A stretch of DNA of 64,000 nucleotides from Azolla caroliniana (Eukaryota > Polypodiophyta), in NCBI GenBank assembly GCA_043228905.1, contig JBHGNT010000012.1:14818001-14882000 (forward strand), given 5' to 3'. Positions 21,241 through 32,633 of the stretch are shown here, piece after piece. Under the pieces are notes generated by a model that saw nothing but the letters and a program-made list of their open reading frames with translations, searched no databases and had not been told where the DNA came from. The position numbers were made by a program, and so were the translations under genes. The stretch's first letter is position 1; each line of letters starts with the position of its first letter.

Positions 21241-22597
21241 AGATTCCGAATGTCCTTCAGGTCTATACACATCATTTAAGTAATTGTCAATGTTCTTTCC
21301 CTCACTATGTATTGGGTCCCAATGATTTACTACATGCAAACGTGTATATCAATGGATCTCCCGTACAATTTTTGTTTGATTCGGGCGGCTCACACAACTT
21401 TTTGAATGATCGTTTGGTTCATATATGGGGAATCCAATCCACCGTAAATGATCACACCTATACGGTGCACTTGGCTGATGGAAGAGTACAATACATCAAC
21501 GGGGCGATTCATTCATTAGGAATTTCTATTGATACTTATATAGAGGAAGTAGACTTCCATGTAATGAATCTTTGTACCAATGATGTAATACTGGGTTATC
21601 CCTGGTTCTATAATAAAAGCTCTTCTTTATCTATTGATTTGGTTCATCATTCAATAACTTTTGAACTAAACGATTGTACTCATTTCATTCAATGTGTAAA
21701 AAAACAATCCATCTCGATTGTTTCCTCTCCATCAATATCTAAGGTGTCTTGTTCTACTCTATTTTATTGTGTACTTGATTCGGACATTCACATTTACAAT
21801 ATCGATAATGTCTTGGTTCAATTAACATATTTTGAACAACAACAACTTGATGAAATCTTAAATGATTTTCGTGATGTTTTCCCAAGTGAACTACCAGATG
21901 GGTTACCTCCTAAACTTAATATAGACTATCGTATAGATATTGTACCTGGCGTTGCACCAATAAGTATACCTCCTTATCACTTAAGTCGATCCGAAGAGGA
22001 TGAGGTATCTAAGCAACTCAAGGACTATTTATGAGTGTGTTACATACGTTATAGTAAATCTCCATGGGGTGCACCAGTTCTCTTGGTTAAAAAGAAAGAG
22101 GGCACATGGCGTATGTGTATTAATTACTGACGCTTGAATAAAGTGACGATCAAGAATTTGTATCCATTGCCTCGGGCTGACGATCTAATTGACTGTCTCT
22201 AGGGAGCTCAGTATTTTACGAAACTTGATCTTCGTACTGGCTACCATCAAATTCTTATAATTGAGGACGATGTTCCTAAAATGACATTTCATACGCGCTA
22301 TGGCCATTATGAGTTTTTGGTTATGCCTTTTGGTTTAACCAATGCTCCGACTACATTTCAACAAGAAATGAATGAAATTTTCTGAGAAAAACTTGGAAAA
22401 TTTGTAGTTGTTTTCTTGGATGAGATTTTAGTTTATAGCCGTACATTACAAACATTGCATGACAAACAGTTTTATGCGAAGATCTCAAAATGTGAGTTCT
22501 TCAAGAAATCAATTACTTATCTTGGATATCTCATAACCGAATGAGAAGTTGAAATTGATCCTTCTCGCATCGAGAAAATCAAGCTTTGGTTGTTGGT
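21183..22597 (+). pseudogene. Element M protease and N-terminal RT
   Basis: Aspartic protease with LFDSGGSHNF (about 21378) and the downstream VILGYPWF. RT begins near 21950 and shows [36 protein letters not shown] and VVFLDEILVYS, where the second active-site Asp is replaced by Glu. Five in-frame stops (four TGA, one TAG). The sequence ends inside RT at about 22597 without RNase H or integrase. Confidence 0.8.
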
Positions 22598-22605
22598 CAC
22601 AGGTG

Positions 22606-23361
22606 TCAATTGTCGATCGAACAACACTCCTTCTCATTCTTGAGTTGATTAATGAGGTCGGCGGTCACCTTCGCCTGTACTTCATACTCCATAAATTGGG
22701 TCTGGTAGGTCGTTTGCAACATATCCAAAACTGTCCTTGCCCGTTGCACTTCCTTGTTGTGCTTCGATTGGAGTTTCGCTCTTTCTTTCGTTGCTTCCTC
22801 CATCACCTTCGTCGTCATCTCAACCATCAGTCTACCTTGATCTGTCAGCGCCTCCATTTTTTCCTTCAACTCCGTCCGGGCCTCCTTAAGCTTTTGTTGT
22901 TGTCGGTCATAATCCGACCCTAGCTTCTTATGTTCCACTTCAAGTTGCTTATGATCCCTATGTAGCTTCTTGAAGTCTTTCGTTTTCTGCATTAGGCTCC
23001 GGTTGATTTGAGATTGCGCACGATCTTCCCAGTCCTTTTGTTGCCAGATTTCTTCTTTCAGCTACACTATTTCCATTTTGGCCATCCTCCGGAGCTTGTC
23101 TTTTTCTTGTAGTAACTTTTCTCTTTTTTCCTTAAGCTGGTCGTTGTTTGCTTTACTCTTCCGGAGATTTCCTCAGTCCTCTGTTTTCTCTTCTTCGGTT
23201 GTCTTCCTCTATAATTCTCTTTCTCGCTCTCTTAATGCTTCTTGAGCGGCTAATTCCACCCTTAATGTTTGCATTTCCTTTTCCCACTCAGCTTCTTTTT
23301 CCAAAGCTGTTCTGGCCACTAGTTCTACTACAATTCTCTCCTCGATTACCTCACCTACCTC
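22606..23361 (-). pseudogene. Coiled-coil reading frame of unknown origin
   Basis: On the minus strand one frame of 251 codons holds only three stops (TAG, TGA, TAG), and the last 128 codons (22992-22606) are open. The composition is extremely rich in Glu, Lys, Gln, Arg and Leu in heptad-like spacing, so it should form a long coiled coil. No zinc knuckle or enzyme motif. It lies between the truncated RT of M and the LTR of N. It may be a gag-like or extra ORF of another retrotransposon or a captured host fragment; I do not recognise it. Confidence 0.45.
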
Positions 23362-23399
23362 TCACTTTTAACCTCCTTGGTATGAACCTAAGTACATAC

Positions 23400-24097
23400 T
23401 ACACTCACTCTTCCAATGTACCTTTGCACCTTACATTTTTCTTTCCTATTTAAATTTCTTACTTTCATCCTCATGTGCATGTGCATAAAGTCCTCCTATG
23501 TGTGTTCACATCTGCACAACCAAAATTTCCCCCTTTTTGGTAGATTTCCTCACCGTTTCTGGAAATCGTCATCACATCCACCCCCACCAAACCACACATC
23601 CTCTAGGATTTGTTGAAAGGGAAGAGGGGAAGTTCCAGAAATGGCAATCACATGTCCTCTTGTACTTTGATTCCTCCCACATTCAATTGCTCATCCCTTC
23701 TGTCTTCGTCGCTGAGGCCCTCGATGTCTGGATCTGGTTTAGGGTTTGACCACTTCTTGAAGAATTTTATCCTTGTTCCCACAATGGGCACAACCAACTT
23801 GGTTCCATCGAGCTCAGCAAGGTGATATCCAGCGTTGTCGTTGGTGCTTATCACCACATATGGCCCAAACCACCTTCTTGCAAATTTCCTCGTCGATTGG
23901 TGTTGATTGTTGAGGCTCTTGTCATAGACTACCACCCAATCTCCTTCCTCAATTTTCTTGGGATGAAGCCAATGCATTTTCTCGAACCAATCCTTGTTCT
24001 TCATCATGGTTGCCTTCATTCTTTCTCGTGCCTTCTCTAGATCCTCAGGTTGCCTTTTGAGTTGTCATATCCATGTAGCCAATAACTCTTCCCAGGA
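23400..24097 (-). mobile_element. Element N: 3' end of a Ty3/gypsy element (integrase tail, polypurine tract, LTR start)
   Basis: Minus strand. From 24097 the integrase C-terminal domain is present (KIEEGDWVVVYDKS, RKFARRWFGPY), homologous to the C domain at 17606-18283, ending at 23648. A polypurine tract (minus GGTGGGGGTGGA, 23577-23588) is followed by an LTR beginning TGTGATGACG at 23576. This matches the 3' internal end and LTR start of element F, so N looks like an autonomous relative of F. The LTR is truncated; its left end is uncertain. Confidence 0.6.
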
Positions 24098-24877
24098 CAA
24101 AACTAAGAAAGTGTTGTGGTTGTCACAAAAGAAATACGTGATGAAGATCCTTGAAAGATTCAACATGTCAGAGGCGAAGCTAGTCGACTTTGTGTTGCCG
24201 ACAAACTACAAGTTAAATGCTAAGCAATGCCCCAAAGGGGAGAAAGAAAAGGCTGAGATGAGGAAGGTGCCATATGCCTCAGTCGTTGGTAGTTTAATGT
24301 ACTCTATGGTCTGCAGGAGACCACACATAGCTTTTGTTGTGGGAACAGTAAGCCAATATATGAGTAATCCAGGACAAGAACATTGGGCAGCGGTGAAGTG
24401 GATATTCAAGTACTTGAGAGGCACCTCAGGGTTATGCTTAAAGTATGGTGTCGGAAAACCCATGCTCGAAGGGTTTACCAATTCGGACATGTCGGGGGAC
24501 ACAGACTCGAGCTTATCCATGTCCTATAGAGGCAGACTATATGGCAGTGACAGAGGCCGATAAGGAGCTGCTTTGGATAAGGAATTTCCTCAGTGAACTC
24601 AAGACGAAGCAAAAAAGAATTCTTGCTCCACTGTGATAATCAGAGTGCCATACATCTTGCAAAGAACGTTACATACCACTCTCGGACCAAGCATATACAA
24701 AGGAGGTATCACTGGCTACAAGAGAAGGTATATGAAGGAGAGTTTTCCATCATGAAGATCCATACCGACGACAATGGATCCGAAATGCTCACGAAGAACC
24801 TACCAATGGATAGACTCAGAGCCTGTCGACAAAAGACAGGACTGACTGACTCCCACCCACTAGAGTGAAGGGGAGTT
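24098..24877 (+). pseudogene. Copia RT/RNase H 3' end of a second G-family element
   Basis: Closely related to G at 46232-46640 and 47590-47812. It begins in RT just after the active site and runs through RNase H. About 100 bp are deleted near 24515 and the frame shifts at about 24620. RNase H motifs EADYMAV and LLHCDNQSAIHLAKN are readable. It ends at a polypurine tract (GAAGGGGAGTTT) next to the LTR at 24878. It therefore ends in the same LTR that starts G. Confidence 0.75.
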
Positions 24878-25551
24878 TGTTGGGAATAAGTCCCTCTAGT
24901 CAAAGGAGCCGACTGTTTGGGCCAAGAAGTGCCGACAGTCGAAGACAAGGAGGAGCCAACTGTTTGAGTCAAGTGCCGATGGTTGAAGAGTCAATTGCGA
25001 GAAAGTTGACTGTGAGAGTCGACTAGGTGAGTCGACAGGAAGGAGATCCAGGTCGATGACAAGATTGACCAACCAGATGGTCATCGCCAGGCCAACTAGT
25101 CTGACCGATTGGACAGTCAACATTAGAGTCGGCTGATGGCTAATTATTCTTATAGATAATAATAGAAGTGATGTGTAGTAGGGGCTACAATTGTAAATAG
25201 CCCATATGATGTATTAGTAGAAATACACCTAGGGCAAATAGAAGACAGTGTGTAGAGATGAGAGAGTAAGAGCGTTGTAGTGAAGCGCGAGAGAAAAAGG
25301 AGAGGGAGAGAGCAGCGCCATAGGTGTGTGAAACAGTAGGCACCAAGAGCCATGTGAGGCTGATACACTCCACAAAGAGTGTTGTAATCTTCTATGTTTG
25401 TATATCCACTATATAATGAAGCTTTGTTCCCATGGTTTTCCCCCTTTAGGGTATCCACGTAAAATCTGTGTACACTGTTGATATGTGTGTGTGATTCGAG
25501 TTGTGTATTTCAACGTATTCTTATTATGAGTTAACGATTGGTTTTTCAACA
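24878..25551 (+). repeat. Element G 5' LTR (shared with the copia fragment to the left)
   Basis: 674 bp, from TGTTGGGAATAAG to TTCAACA. The TATA region of the 3' copy (TATAAATA at 63824-63831) is mutated here. Because coding 3' sequence with a polypurine tract abuts it on the left and a primer site on the right, it serves as 3' LTR of one element and 5' LTR of another. Confidence 0.85.
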
Positions 25552-25554
25552 AAC

Positions 25555-25860
25555 TGGCATCAGAGGTTGAGGTGCAAGCATGGAAGGAGTTGTGAGCGGC
25601 TTCCTAGGTATGATAGTTCTAAACTCTGAGAACTATGTGGACTCAAAGATAAAGATGGAGGACCTTCTCATAGTCAAAGACTTGTACGAGCCGATCGATA
25701 GAGCAGAAATACCCATAGGGGGTATTAGAGTCGGAATAGAAACTTCTTAACAGAAAGTCGGTAGCCACCATTCAACAGTGTGTCGATGTGAGTTTTCTTC
25801 AACATATGGCGAACGACGCGAATGCTCACGAAATGTGGCAGAAGCTATCAGGTCTATATG
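25555..25860 (+). pseudogene. Element G primer site and gag N-terminus
   Basis: A primer site TGGCATCAGAGG (25555-25566), one or two changes from the initiator-Met type. Gag starts ATG at 25580 (product begins MEGVVSGFLG), is copia-like, shifts frame near 25740, and is cut by element D at 25861. Confidence 0.75.
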
Positions 25861-26164
25861 TCTCATGATATAGCATGCTATGGCATTAAATCAAAAGGAA
25901 TTGAACCGATGACCTTGTGTAACATGGGTTGAAACCTTACCATTAAGCTATACATTGTAATATAAAGAATATTGTTTTCATTTATTATTTCACTATAGAA
26001 AATTGATGTATACTGGAACATTCTAGAAACTTTAGGAGTACTCCTAACAACACTATAAAAAGAGGCACAAGGCATTACTTCGAACCAATTTGGTTCAACG
26101 CAAGTCTTAAGCCTCCTAGCTATTTTTGTACCTACTCTTCATATAATATATCACATGTTATCAT

Positions 26165-26203
<39 letters not shown>

Positions 26204-26278
26204 CCCCCCCCATGAGTCTTACACACTCCCTTCCTCTTAATACTAATTCTTTCTCTGCTTTTAGTACTATTCTTGATA
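25861..26278 (+). repeat. Element D 5' LTR
   Basis: 418 bp. The first dinucleotide is TC instead of TG (point change). TATAAAA at 26054-26060; the predicted RNA start lies at the palindromic CGAACCAATTTGGTTC. A long CT repeat followed by C10 lies at about 26166-26210. It ends TTGATA. Confidence 0.88.
25897..25950 (-). promoter_or_regulatory. tRNA-like A/B box pair, antisense in the D 5' LTR
   Basis: A box TAGCTTAATGG starts at 25950 and B box GGTTCAATTCC at 25907 on the minus strand, spacing 43 nt. Both fit the Pol III consensus (TRGCNNANNNG and GGTTCRANTCC) without mismatch. Confidence 0.65.
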
Positions 26279-26293
26279 GTTTGAACCAAATTT
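26279..26293 (+). promoter_or_regulatory. Candidate self-priming primer binding site of D
   Basis: TTGAACCAAATT (26281-26292) is exactly complementary to AATTTGGTTCAA (26087-26098), 33 nt after the TATA start. Relative to B one position is changed in both partners, keeping 12 paired bases. Confidence 0.65.
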
Positions 26294-26349
26294 AGTCATC
26301 CTCTTATCCCTCATTCCCTTTATACTAATCCTCTTATCCTCCCTAGTAA

Positions 26350-28425
26350 ATGGCAACTATTAGCACTCAAGAATACCAATCTATTTTCTCGGAGCTCCAA
26401 TGCTTAAAAGAGAATTTTGTAGCACTAGAACAAGAAAATCATCGTCTGTTGGGGGATCTTCAACAAATAGCTCTAGAAAAACAACAACACCACGGTGAGC
26501 TGACGTTACGTGTGCAACAACCGACTATTGTATCATTACAACAAGAAGGATCAAGCACTCAAGGGACTCACAAAGAACCCAAGATTGGTTTTCCTATGAA
26601 ATTTGATGGGACCTGATCACAATTTAGACATTTTCTTAATCAAGTACGTTTAGTGATTCAAATGCATCCTTCTCAATATCCCACCGATGCATCATGAGTG
26701 GGACTAGTAGGCACGCTACTTAGTGGCACGGCTTTGGCATGGTTCACCCCCCTGTTAGAAAAAACCTCTCCCTTGTTAAATAATTTTGAAGAGTTTATTA
26801 GCGAGTTTAAAGCTTGTTTTGGAGATACCGACAACGTTAGGATGACAATCAACAAAATCCGAAGATTGCGCCAAGGTGATCAACTTATATTGCGGATTTC
26901 CGTCTTCTCGCCACCGATATTCCCTGGGATAACCAAGCATTAATGGAGCAATTTCATTATGGCATACGTAATGATGCCAAGGATTTACTCTTGACTTTCC
27001 CTAAAGACCCAAAGTCATTGACAGAAGCAATCAGTCGTGCAGTATGATGCGATAACCGTCTTTCGAACAACGTTCGAAACGTCAATTCCAGATACGAAAG
27101 ACAACATCAAAGCCCACCTACACCTCAATTGTAGCAAAACCTTTTCCAAGAAGGAGTCATAAAATGTGTCTCCAGTAAATACTCCAACTTCGATGGAAAT
27201 TGACACCACACCTTGTCGTGAAGATTCCGGGCCATGGTGAGAAACCGAGGAATATCGGAAGAATTGGCGGAGTGCATCATCTGCAGTTACCCTTGTAAAA
27301 ACATGTGAATAATTGGGGTGCCTTTATGGCACCGAGTAGGAGTTAAGTCGGGACAGAGAATCCCATGTAAATCGGGATTTATCCCACATTGTTACGCATC
27401 CCCCTCCTTGTTCTATAAAAGGAAGGGAGGGTCCCTTATAGAGGGGTTGCCCATTTTGAGTTAGGAGGGTATACCGTTAGATTTAGGGTAGTTCTTGGTC
27501 CTCATCTTTCTCTTATTCTCTTAGGAATTGTACTTTGGTCTTTTCTCCTTGCTTGTTTTAGGGTTTCATCTTGGTAGCTTTCTTCTTCTTCTTCTTACCT
27601 TCTTGTTTTCGGTTAGGGTTCTTCGACTTCTTCTTCTCCTTCGTGTCTGTTTAGGGTTGACTCCGGTGAGGAGCTTGTATGTTCAGTGGGGTTTTCTTCT
27701 GCTCAACCTCCTGTGCAAGACCCCGGTCGGCGCGACGAGCCCGAGAGCTCCCCAATCGGTGGCTTGGCAGTAGACGGCTATTGTAACCTAACTTACCTTG
27801 GTCCGGCTCAAAGCCGGAGTTGTATCTTGCTCTTGTAATTATATATATAACAGGTTGTGCATATTTGTGTCTCTGTTGGTGTCGGATGCGTTTCTTTCCC
27901 TTTGTTTCTGTACATAAGGGCATGAGTTAGGCCGATGTTGCGTGCATGCGTGCTCTCTCTCTCTCTCTCTCTATCCATCTCACCCTCTTTTCTGATTCAG
28001 TAGCCTCTTGTACCCAAACCGGTAACGATCCGTTTTTGTGCTACTGTGGTGCGGCCGGTCACGGAGGGAGTCAGTCTCTCGGTACCCTCTACTCCCTAGT
28101 TCAAGACCCCCACGGTCCCACCTTGAATCCTACACGTACTCGCGGAATATCGTGACAACGTCACCATGGACCATTATCAGAAGAGGAAAAGCAGCGACGC
28201 CAAGCAAATCGACTATGTCTTTATTGTGGTCAACCGGGGCATATTGTAGTGAATTATCCCCATAGGCCAAGAAGACAGGTAAACCAAATAGTTGTTGGTA
28301 CTAATTGTACTAAACCCGAGTCTATTTTAGTAGGATTATCTGATAGTCCTAATAGTACTAATAGCCCAAGTCTATCAAACAAATTTGATGTCGTTAGTCA
28401 ATTAGAAGAAGAGTTAAACGGCTAA
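26350..28425 (+). pseudogene. gag: Element D gag, interrupted by solo LTR L
   Basis: Starts ATG 26350; coiled-coil N-terminus and capsid as in B, with TGA at the same codon as in B (KFDGT then TGA) and a second CGA-to-TGA at 26695. Frames shift after 26880. L interrupts it at 27238-28163. The knuckle region resumes at 28164 ([13 protein letters not shown], last Cys changed to Tyr). Gag ends with TAA at 28423-28425 after TTA AAC GGC. Confidence 0.8.
27238..28163 (+). repeat. Solo LTR L in the D gag
   Basis: 926 bp, TGAGAAAC ... AACGTCA, flanked by a 6-bp duplication CCATGG (27232-27237 and 28164-28169). A TATA box (TATAAAAGG) is near 27413, a hairpin GGTGCC/GGCACC near 27320-27336, a pyrimidine-rich tract at 27500-27630, and a CT repeat near 27950. 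No reading frame and no internal coding. No other copy of this family is in the window. Confidence 0.7.
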
Positions 28426-28456
28426 GTCCAGCCAAAATAGGAGTCATTTGGTTGGA
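28413..28456 (+). promoter_or_regulatory. Candidate -1 frameshift signal at the D gag/pol junction
   Basis: Heptamer GTTAAAC (28413-28419; G TTA AAC in the gag frame), 7-nt spacer, and the same 10-bp stem as in B (28427-28436 with 28447-28456). The -1 frame is open through the junction and runs straight into protease. GUUAAAC is a known functional heptamer in equine arteritis virus. Confidence 0.65.
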
Positions 28457-29044
28457 TAGCCCTAGATCTATACAACCCATTAGTGGTTTCATTCCCTCTA
28501 AGCAAGTTAGCAATGTGTTCTTAGCTCAAGTAATAGTTAGTACTAAAAGTACCCCTCTAGTACATATCTTAGCACTCTTAGATTCTGGAGCTAATTCTTG
28601 CTTCATGGATAGGAATTTTGCGCAAGCTCATCAGATATCCCTAAGAAAACTTCCCTGCCCAAAATCTGTAGTAGTCATTGATGGTCATCCCATTGCTTCT
28701 AGAAATATCATGGAAGAGTCAGAGCCCATTAGTATTGTCCTAGACCATTTGGCGTGTGTAGTATCGTTTAATATAATTAGTAGTCCAGAAAATCCCATTG
28801 CTTTGGGGTTACCATGGTTCGAATTACACAATCCGGATATAGATTGGAGAACAAGAGAAATCAGGTATCAACAACCCCAAGAACCTACTCATAAGGTTTC
28901 AACCATTTCGCTAAATCAACTGTGTGAGGAAGGATGTACAAAATCAATGTTTGTATTCGTAGTGTCAGTGAAACCTTCCAAGACCGCTAAGCAAGAGTCA
29001 ACAATTCAACTTCCAAAAAAGTATCATCATTACGCCGACATTTT
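28420..29044 (+). pseudogene. Element D protease region
   Basis: Open from the frameshift site through DSGANSCFMDRNF (canonical DSG, 28580-28618) and IALGLPWFELH to the K insertion. The frame is intact in this segment, about 200 residues; the product is cut by K at YADIFD. Confidence 0.8.
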
Positions 29045-29642
29045 TGACGCGAAATGTGCGTAATATTACTCAGCCACAACCGAGTCTCAGATCGTGTCAT
29101 TTCGAATAGAGCACCAAGAATGGGAATGGAGGTGAATACACATACACACAATCAACATGACAGAGAGTACACAATATGTTAACGTGGAAAACCCTAAATG
29201 GGAAAAACCACGAGAGTCCACAAACTCCAAACTATCACTATGTAAGGAGAATACAACAGGTGAACACAGAGGCAACAACCTCTTGCTCACAATCTTTGTC
29301 TGGTGGTAGTTACAACAGAGAATCACTTTGTATCTCTCTCTCTCTCTCTGCTACGCTTTGTACAGTAGTTATAAAAAATAACTCTATACAACAAAATAAT
29401 GACAACAACTCCCAAGAGTTTTCCCTAGGTCATATTTATACTAATATGACTTTCAGGCTATTTACAAATATAGCCCCAATGGGCTCTTTGGAACATATTT
29501 ACATATATGTCCCTTCATCCGGTGAGAGATTCTCACCGGGCCTGCAAGATCCAGTTCTCATCGGGTCTTCCTTGCCGGGTACTCATTATCCTGTTCTCAC
29601 CGGGCCTTCATCATCCCATCCGGAGGGACTGAGATCCTAACA
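29045..29642 (-). repeat. Element K 3' LTR
   Basis: 598 bp; on the minus strand TGTTAGGATCTC ... CGCGTCA. It carries tandem ~33-bp repeats with the core CCCGGTGAGAACCGG-like sequence upstream of the TATA region. A polypurine tract (AAAGGGGAGTTT on the minus strand) lies at 29643-29654. Confidence 0.8.
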
Positions 29643-31410
29643 AACTCCCCTTTCACTCCGGCATGGGATGCCTCGTCAGTCCGATCCGCTTCCGGCATGC
29701 GTCCAACTTGTCGGTTGTCAGCACTTTGGTTAGCATGTGCGACCCGTTCTCCTCCGTGTGGATCTTGTCAGCACGAACTCTTGATCTTCAACTCGCTCCC
29801 GGATCCAGTGGTACCTACGTTGGATGTGCTTCGTCCTAGAATGATACGTCACGTTCTTCGCAAGGTGGATGGCGCTTTGACTGTCGCAATAGAGCCAGTA
29901 TTCCTCTTGCCGGATCCCTAGCTCTTCTATGATGTCCTTCATCCACAATATTTCCTTGTCGGCTTCCACAGCCGCCATGTACTCCACTTCCGTGGTTGAC
30001 AATGCAACCGTCTTCTGGAGCCTCGACTGCCACGAAACAGCTCCCCCTGCATGTCATAACATATCCCGATGTTGACCAGATCGTATCCGCATCAACCGAC
30101 ATATCTGAATCGGTGAAACCGTCAAGTTGAGGTTTACCGGAGCCGAATCGGAGACACATAGTTGAGATGCCTTTTTAGTACCGGAGTATCCATTTTACCG
30201 CATTCCAGTGCTCCTTGCCGGGATTGCTCATGAACCAGCTCACCACTCCGACTGCGTACCTGATATCCGGTCGGGTACACACCATTGTGTACATTAAGCT
30301 CCCGATGGCAGAGGCATATGGTATCTTCATCATATCTGCCTTCTCTGTCTTCGTCTTTGGGCTTTCCTTACCTTATAACCTACAGTTTGCCGGGAGTGTC
30401 GATCCAACCAGTTTCGCATCTAACATGTTGAGCCGTTGAAGCACCTTTGTCACGTACTTCTCCTGTGACAGCCACAATTGCTTCTTTGACCGGTCCCGAA
30501 TGATATGCATCCCCAATATCTGTCTTGTCGGACCCAAGTCTTTCATTGAGAAGGTTCGGTTCAGAGCCTTCGTCAGCATTTGTATCTTGACTTGGTCTCG
30601 TCCGCCGATCAACATGTTGTCCACGTACAGGAGGAGTATCAAGAAGTCTCCGCCTTCGAACTTCTTCACAAATATGCAATGATCAGCCTGCGTCTTGTGG
30701 TACCCTTGATCGATCATGAAGGAGTCGAACTTCCGGTACCATTGCCGAGGAGCCTGCTTCAAACCATAGAGGCTCTTCTTCAACCGGAAAACCAGGTGCT
30801 CCTTCCCTTTCTTCACAAATCCCTTCGGTTGCTGCAAGTAGATCTCCTCTTCGAGGTCGCCGAGCAGGAACGTCGTCTTCACGTCTAACTGCTCTACCTC
30901 GAGGTCCATGCTTTCCGCTATGCTTAGCACCGTCCGGATGGAAGTCATCTTTACTACCGGGGCAAATATCTCGTCGAAGTCCACGCCCTTCTTCTGCTAG
31001 AACCCCTTCACCACGATCTTGGCTTTGTATCTCGGGGGGTTACCGGCATCTCCCGGTTTCAGCTTGTACACCCACTTGTTTCGGACTACCCTTTTTCCTT
31101 TCGGCAACTCCACCAATCCATACGTGTGGTTCTCATGCAGGGAATCCATCTCGTCCTGCATGGCACTCAACCACTTGCGGCAATGGGTGCCAGCCTTCTC
31201 TTCTTCAAAGCTTTCCAGCTCCCCCTCATCGGTTAGCAACACACGCTCTACATCCGGGAATCTCCAGGGGGGTCTTCTCTCTCTGAGAGGATATCTGTGT
31301 CCTTGGCTTTCGGCAACCGGCTCCTCTGTTTGTTCTTCATCCGAATCTGATTCGGGGTCTTGGCCGATTCCGGTTTCTTCTTCTTCTTTTTCTGCCGGTT
31401 CGGTATCCTC
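29643..31410 (-). pseudogene. Element K reverse transcriptase and RNase H
   Basis: RT (about 31250-30380) reads CKWLSAMQDEMDSLHE-like start, [29 protein letters not shown], and an active-site box YVDN in place of YVDD (about 30622-30611), which should abolish catalysis. RNase H is broken into frames (EVEYMAAVEADKEILWM, LYCDSQSAIHLAKN). One stop between 30984 and 30997 splits RT. Confidence 0.8.
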
Positions 31411-31413
31411 ACC

Positions 31414-32418
31414 CTAACCAGCCAGTTCTTTGAGTGTCAACCGGCTCTTAGCCGGGTAGGTTCGAATCTCATCGAACCGACCCTTACCGGTCGACTCGAA
31501 GTTCATTATCTTCTTCTCCAACTCCCAGTCGTCAAGGGTCTTGTCTTCCATGAAGATAATATCTCGACTCCGGAAAACCTTCTTGTCGACCGGATCCCAC
31601 ACTCGGTAGCCGAACTCATCATCGCCGTATCCGAGGAATATGCAAGGCCAGGACTTTGGATCCAACTTTGCTCTCCAATCCTTTGCAATATGCACGTAAG
31701 CGAGACACCCGAACACCTTCAGATGCCAGTAAGACACTTCCTTACCGGTCCACACTCTCTGCGGCATGTCTCCGTCCAAGGGTACTACGGGTGACTTGTT
31801 TATCACATATGTCGCTATCGACAGCGCCTCAGCCCAAAACGTCTTGGGTAACTTTGCATGTGCTAGCATACTCCGGACCCTCTCCATTATGGTCCGGTTC
31901 ATCCTCTCGGCCAGGCCATTGAGTTCCGGTGTCTTCGGCACGGTAAATTTGAGCCGGATTCCCTTCAAGCAGCAGTACCCCTCGAATTGCCCCCTGTATT
32001 CTCCTCCGTTATCTGCTCAAACCGCCTTCAGCTTCCCGCCGGTTTCTCTTTCCACTTTCATGTGGAGCTCCTTGAAGACGGATAACACCTGATCCTTCGT
32101 CTTCAACGGTGTGGTTCACAGCTTCCGGCCGTGGTCATCTATGAACGTCACGAAGTACTACGATCCGGCATGTGACTTCGTGTCCACTTGACACACATCG
32201 GTATGCACCAGCTCCAGTGGTGCATTACGTCTCATCGGTGGCCTTGAGCGGAAGGAGGTCCGGTTTTGCTTACCGGCCAGGCAGTTGGTGCACCTCTCAA
32301 GATGCACGTTCTTCACTGGAATGAGGTTGTCATCGGCAAGCCTCTTCATCCCCTTCTCGCTCATGTGACACAGTCTCTTGTGCCACAACTCACCGGTAGT
32401 GTCGGATGCCATGTTCAC
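31414..32418 (-). pseudogene. Element K integrase
   Basis: The zinc domain LWHKRLCHMSEKG and CTNCLAGKQNR (about 32385-32270), catalytic Asp in LVHTDVCQ, then after two stops the Glu in ELNGLAERMNRT (31930 region). The frame 31968-31414 ends at a TAG after LKELAG. Confidence 0.8.
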
Positions 32419-32633
32419 TTCTTCCGGGCATAACTAGGCATACATTAGGTATAGTGTGTTGACTTTCCGAACCCGAGCCACTATTAGGCTCCCTTTGCTG
32501 AACTTCATAACACCATTCCGGATGCTACCCGTGTAGCCTTCATCATCTAGCCGACCGGCTTATATCGAGTTCAGTCGAACCTCCGGAACATGTCAGACAT
32601 CCTTCAGCAGCAACTTGCATCTGGTTGGTGTTG

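Larger units (their letters stand above)
11589..22597 (+). mobile_element. Element M: decayed Ty3/gypsy, split by element C, 3' end missing
   Basis: It starts with an LTR (11589 to about 12038), a primer site and a long leader, interrupted at 12377 by element C and resuming at 18999, followed by gag, protease and the first part of RT. It ends abruptly inside RT near 22597 at an unrelated minus-strand sequence. Many in-frame stops, mostly TGA, show long inactivity. The RT resembles ordinary plant gypsy elements. Confidence 0.7.

Noticed and set aside
26163-26215. CT repeat followed by C10 as a regulatory element
   Set aside because: Simple repeat in the pyrimidine-rich LTR tract shared by the family; length varies as microsatellites do.
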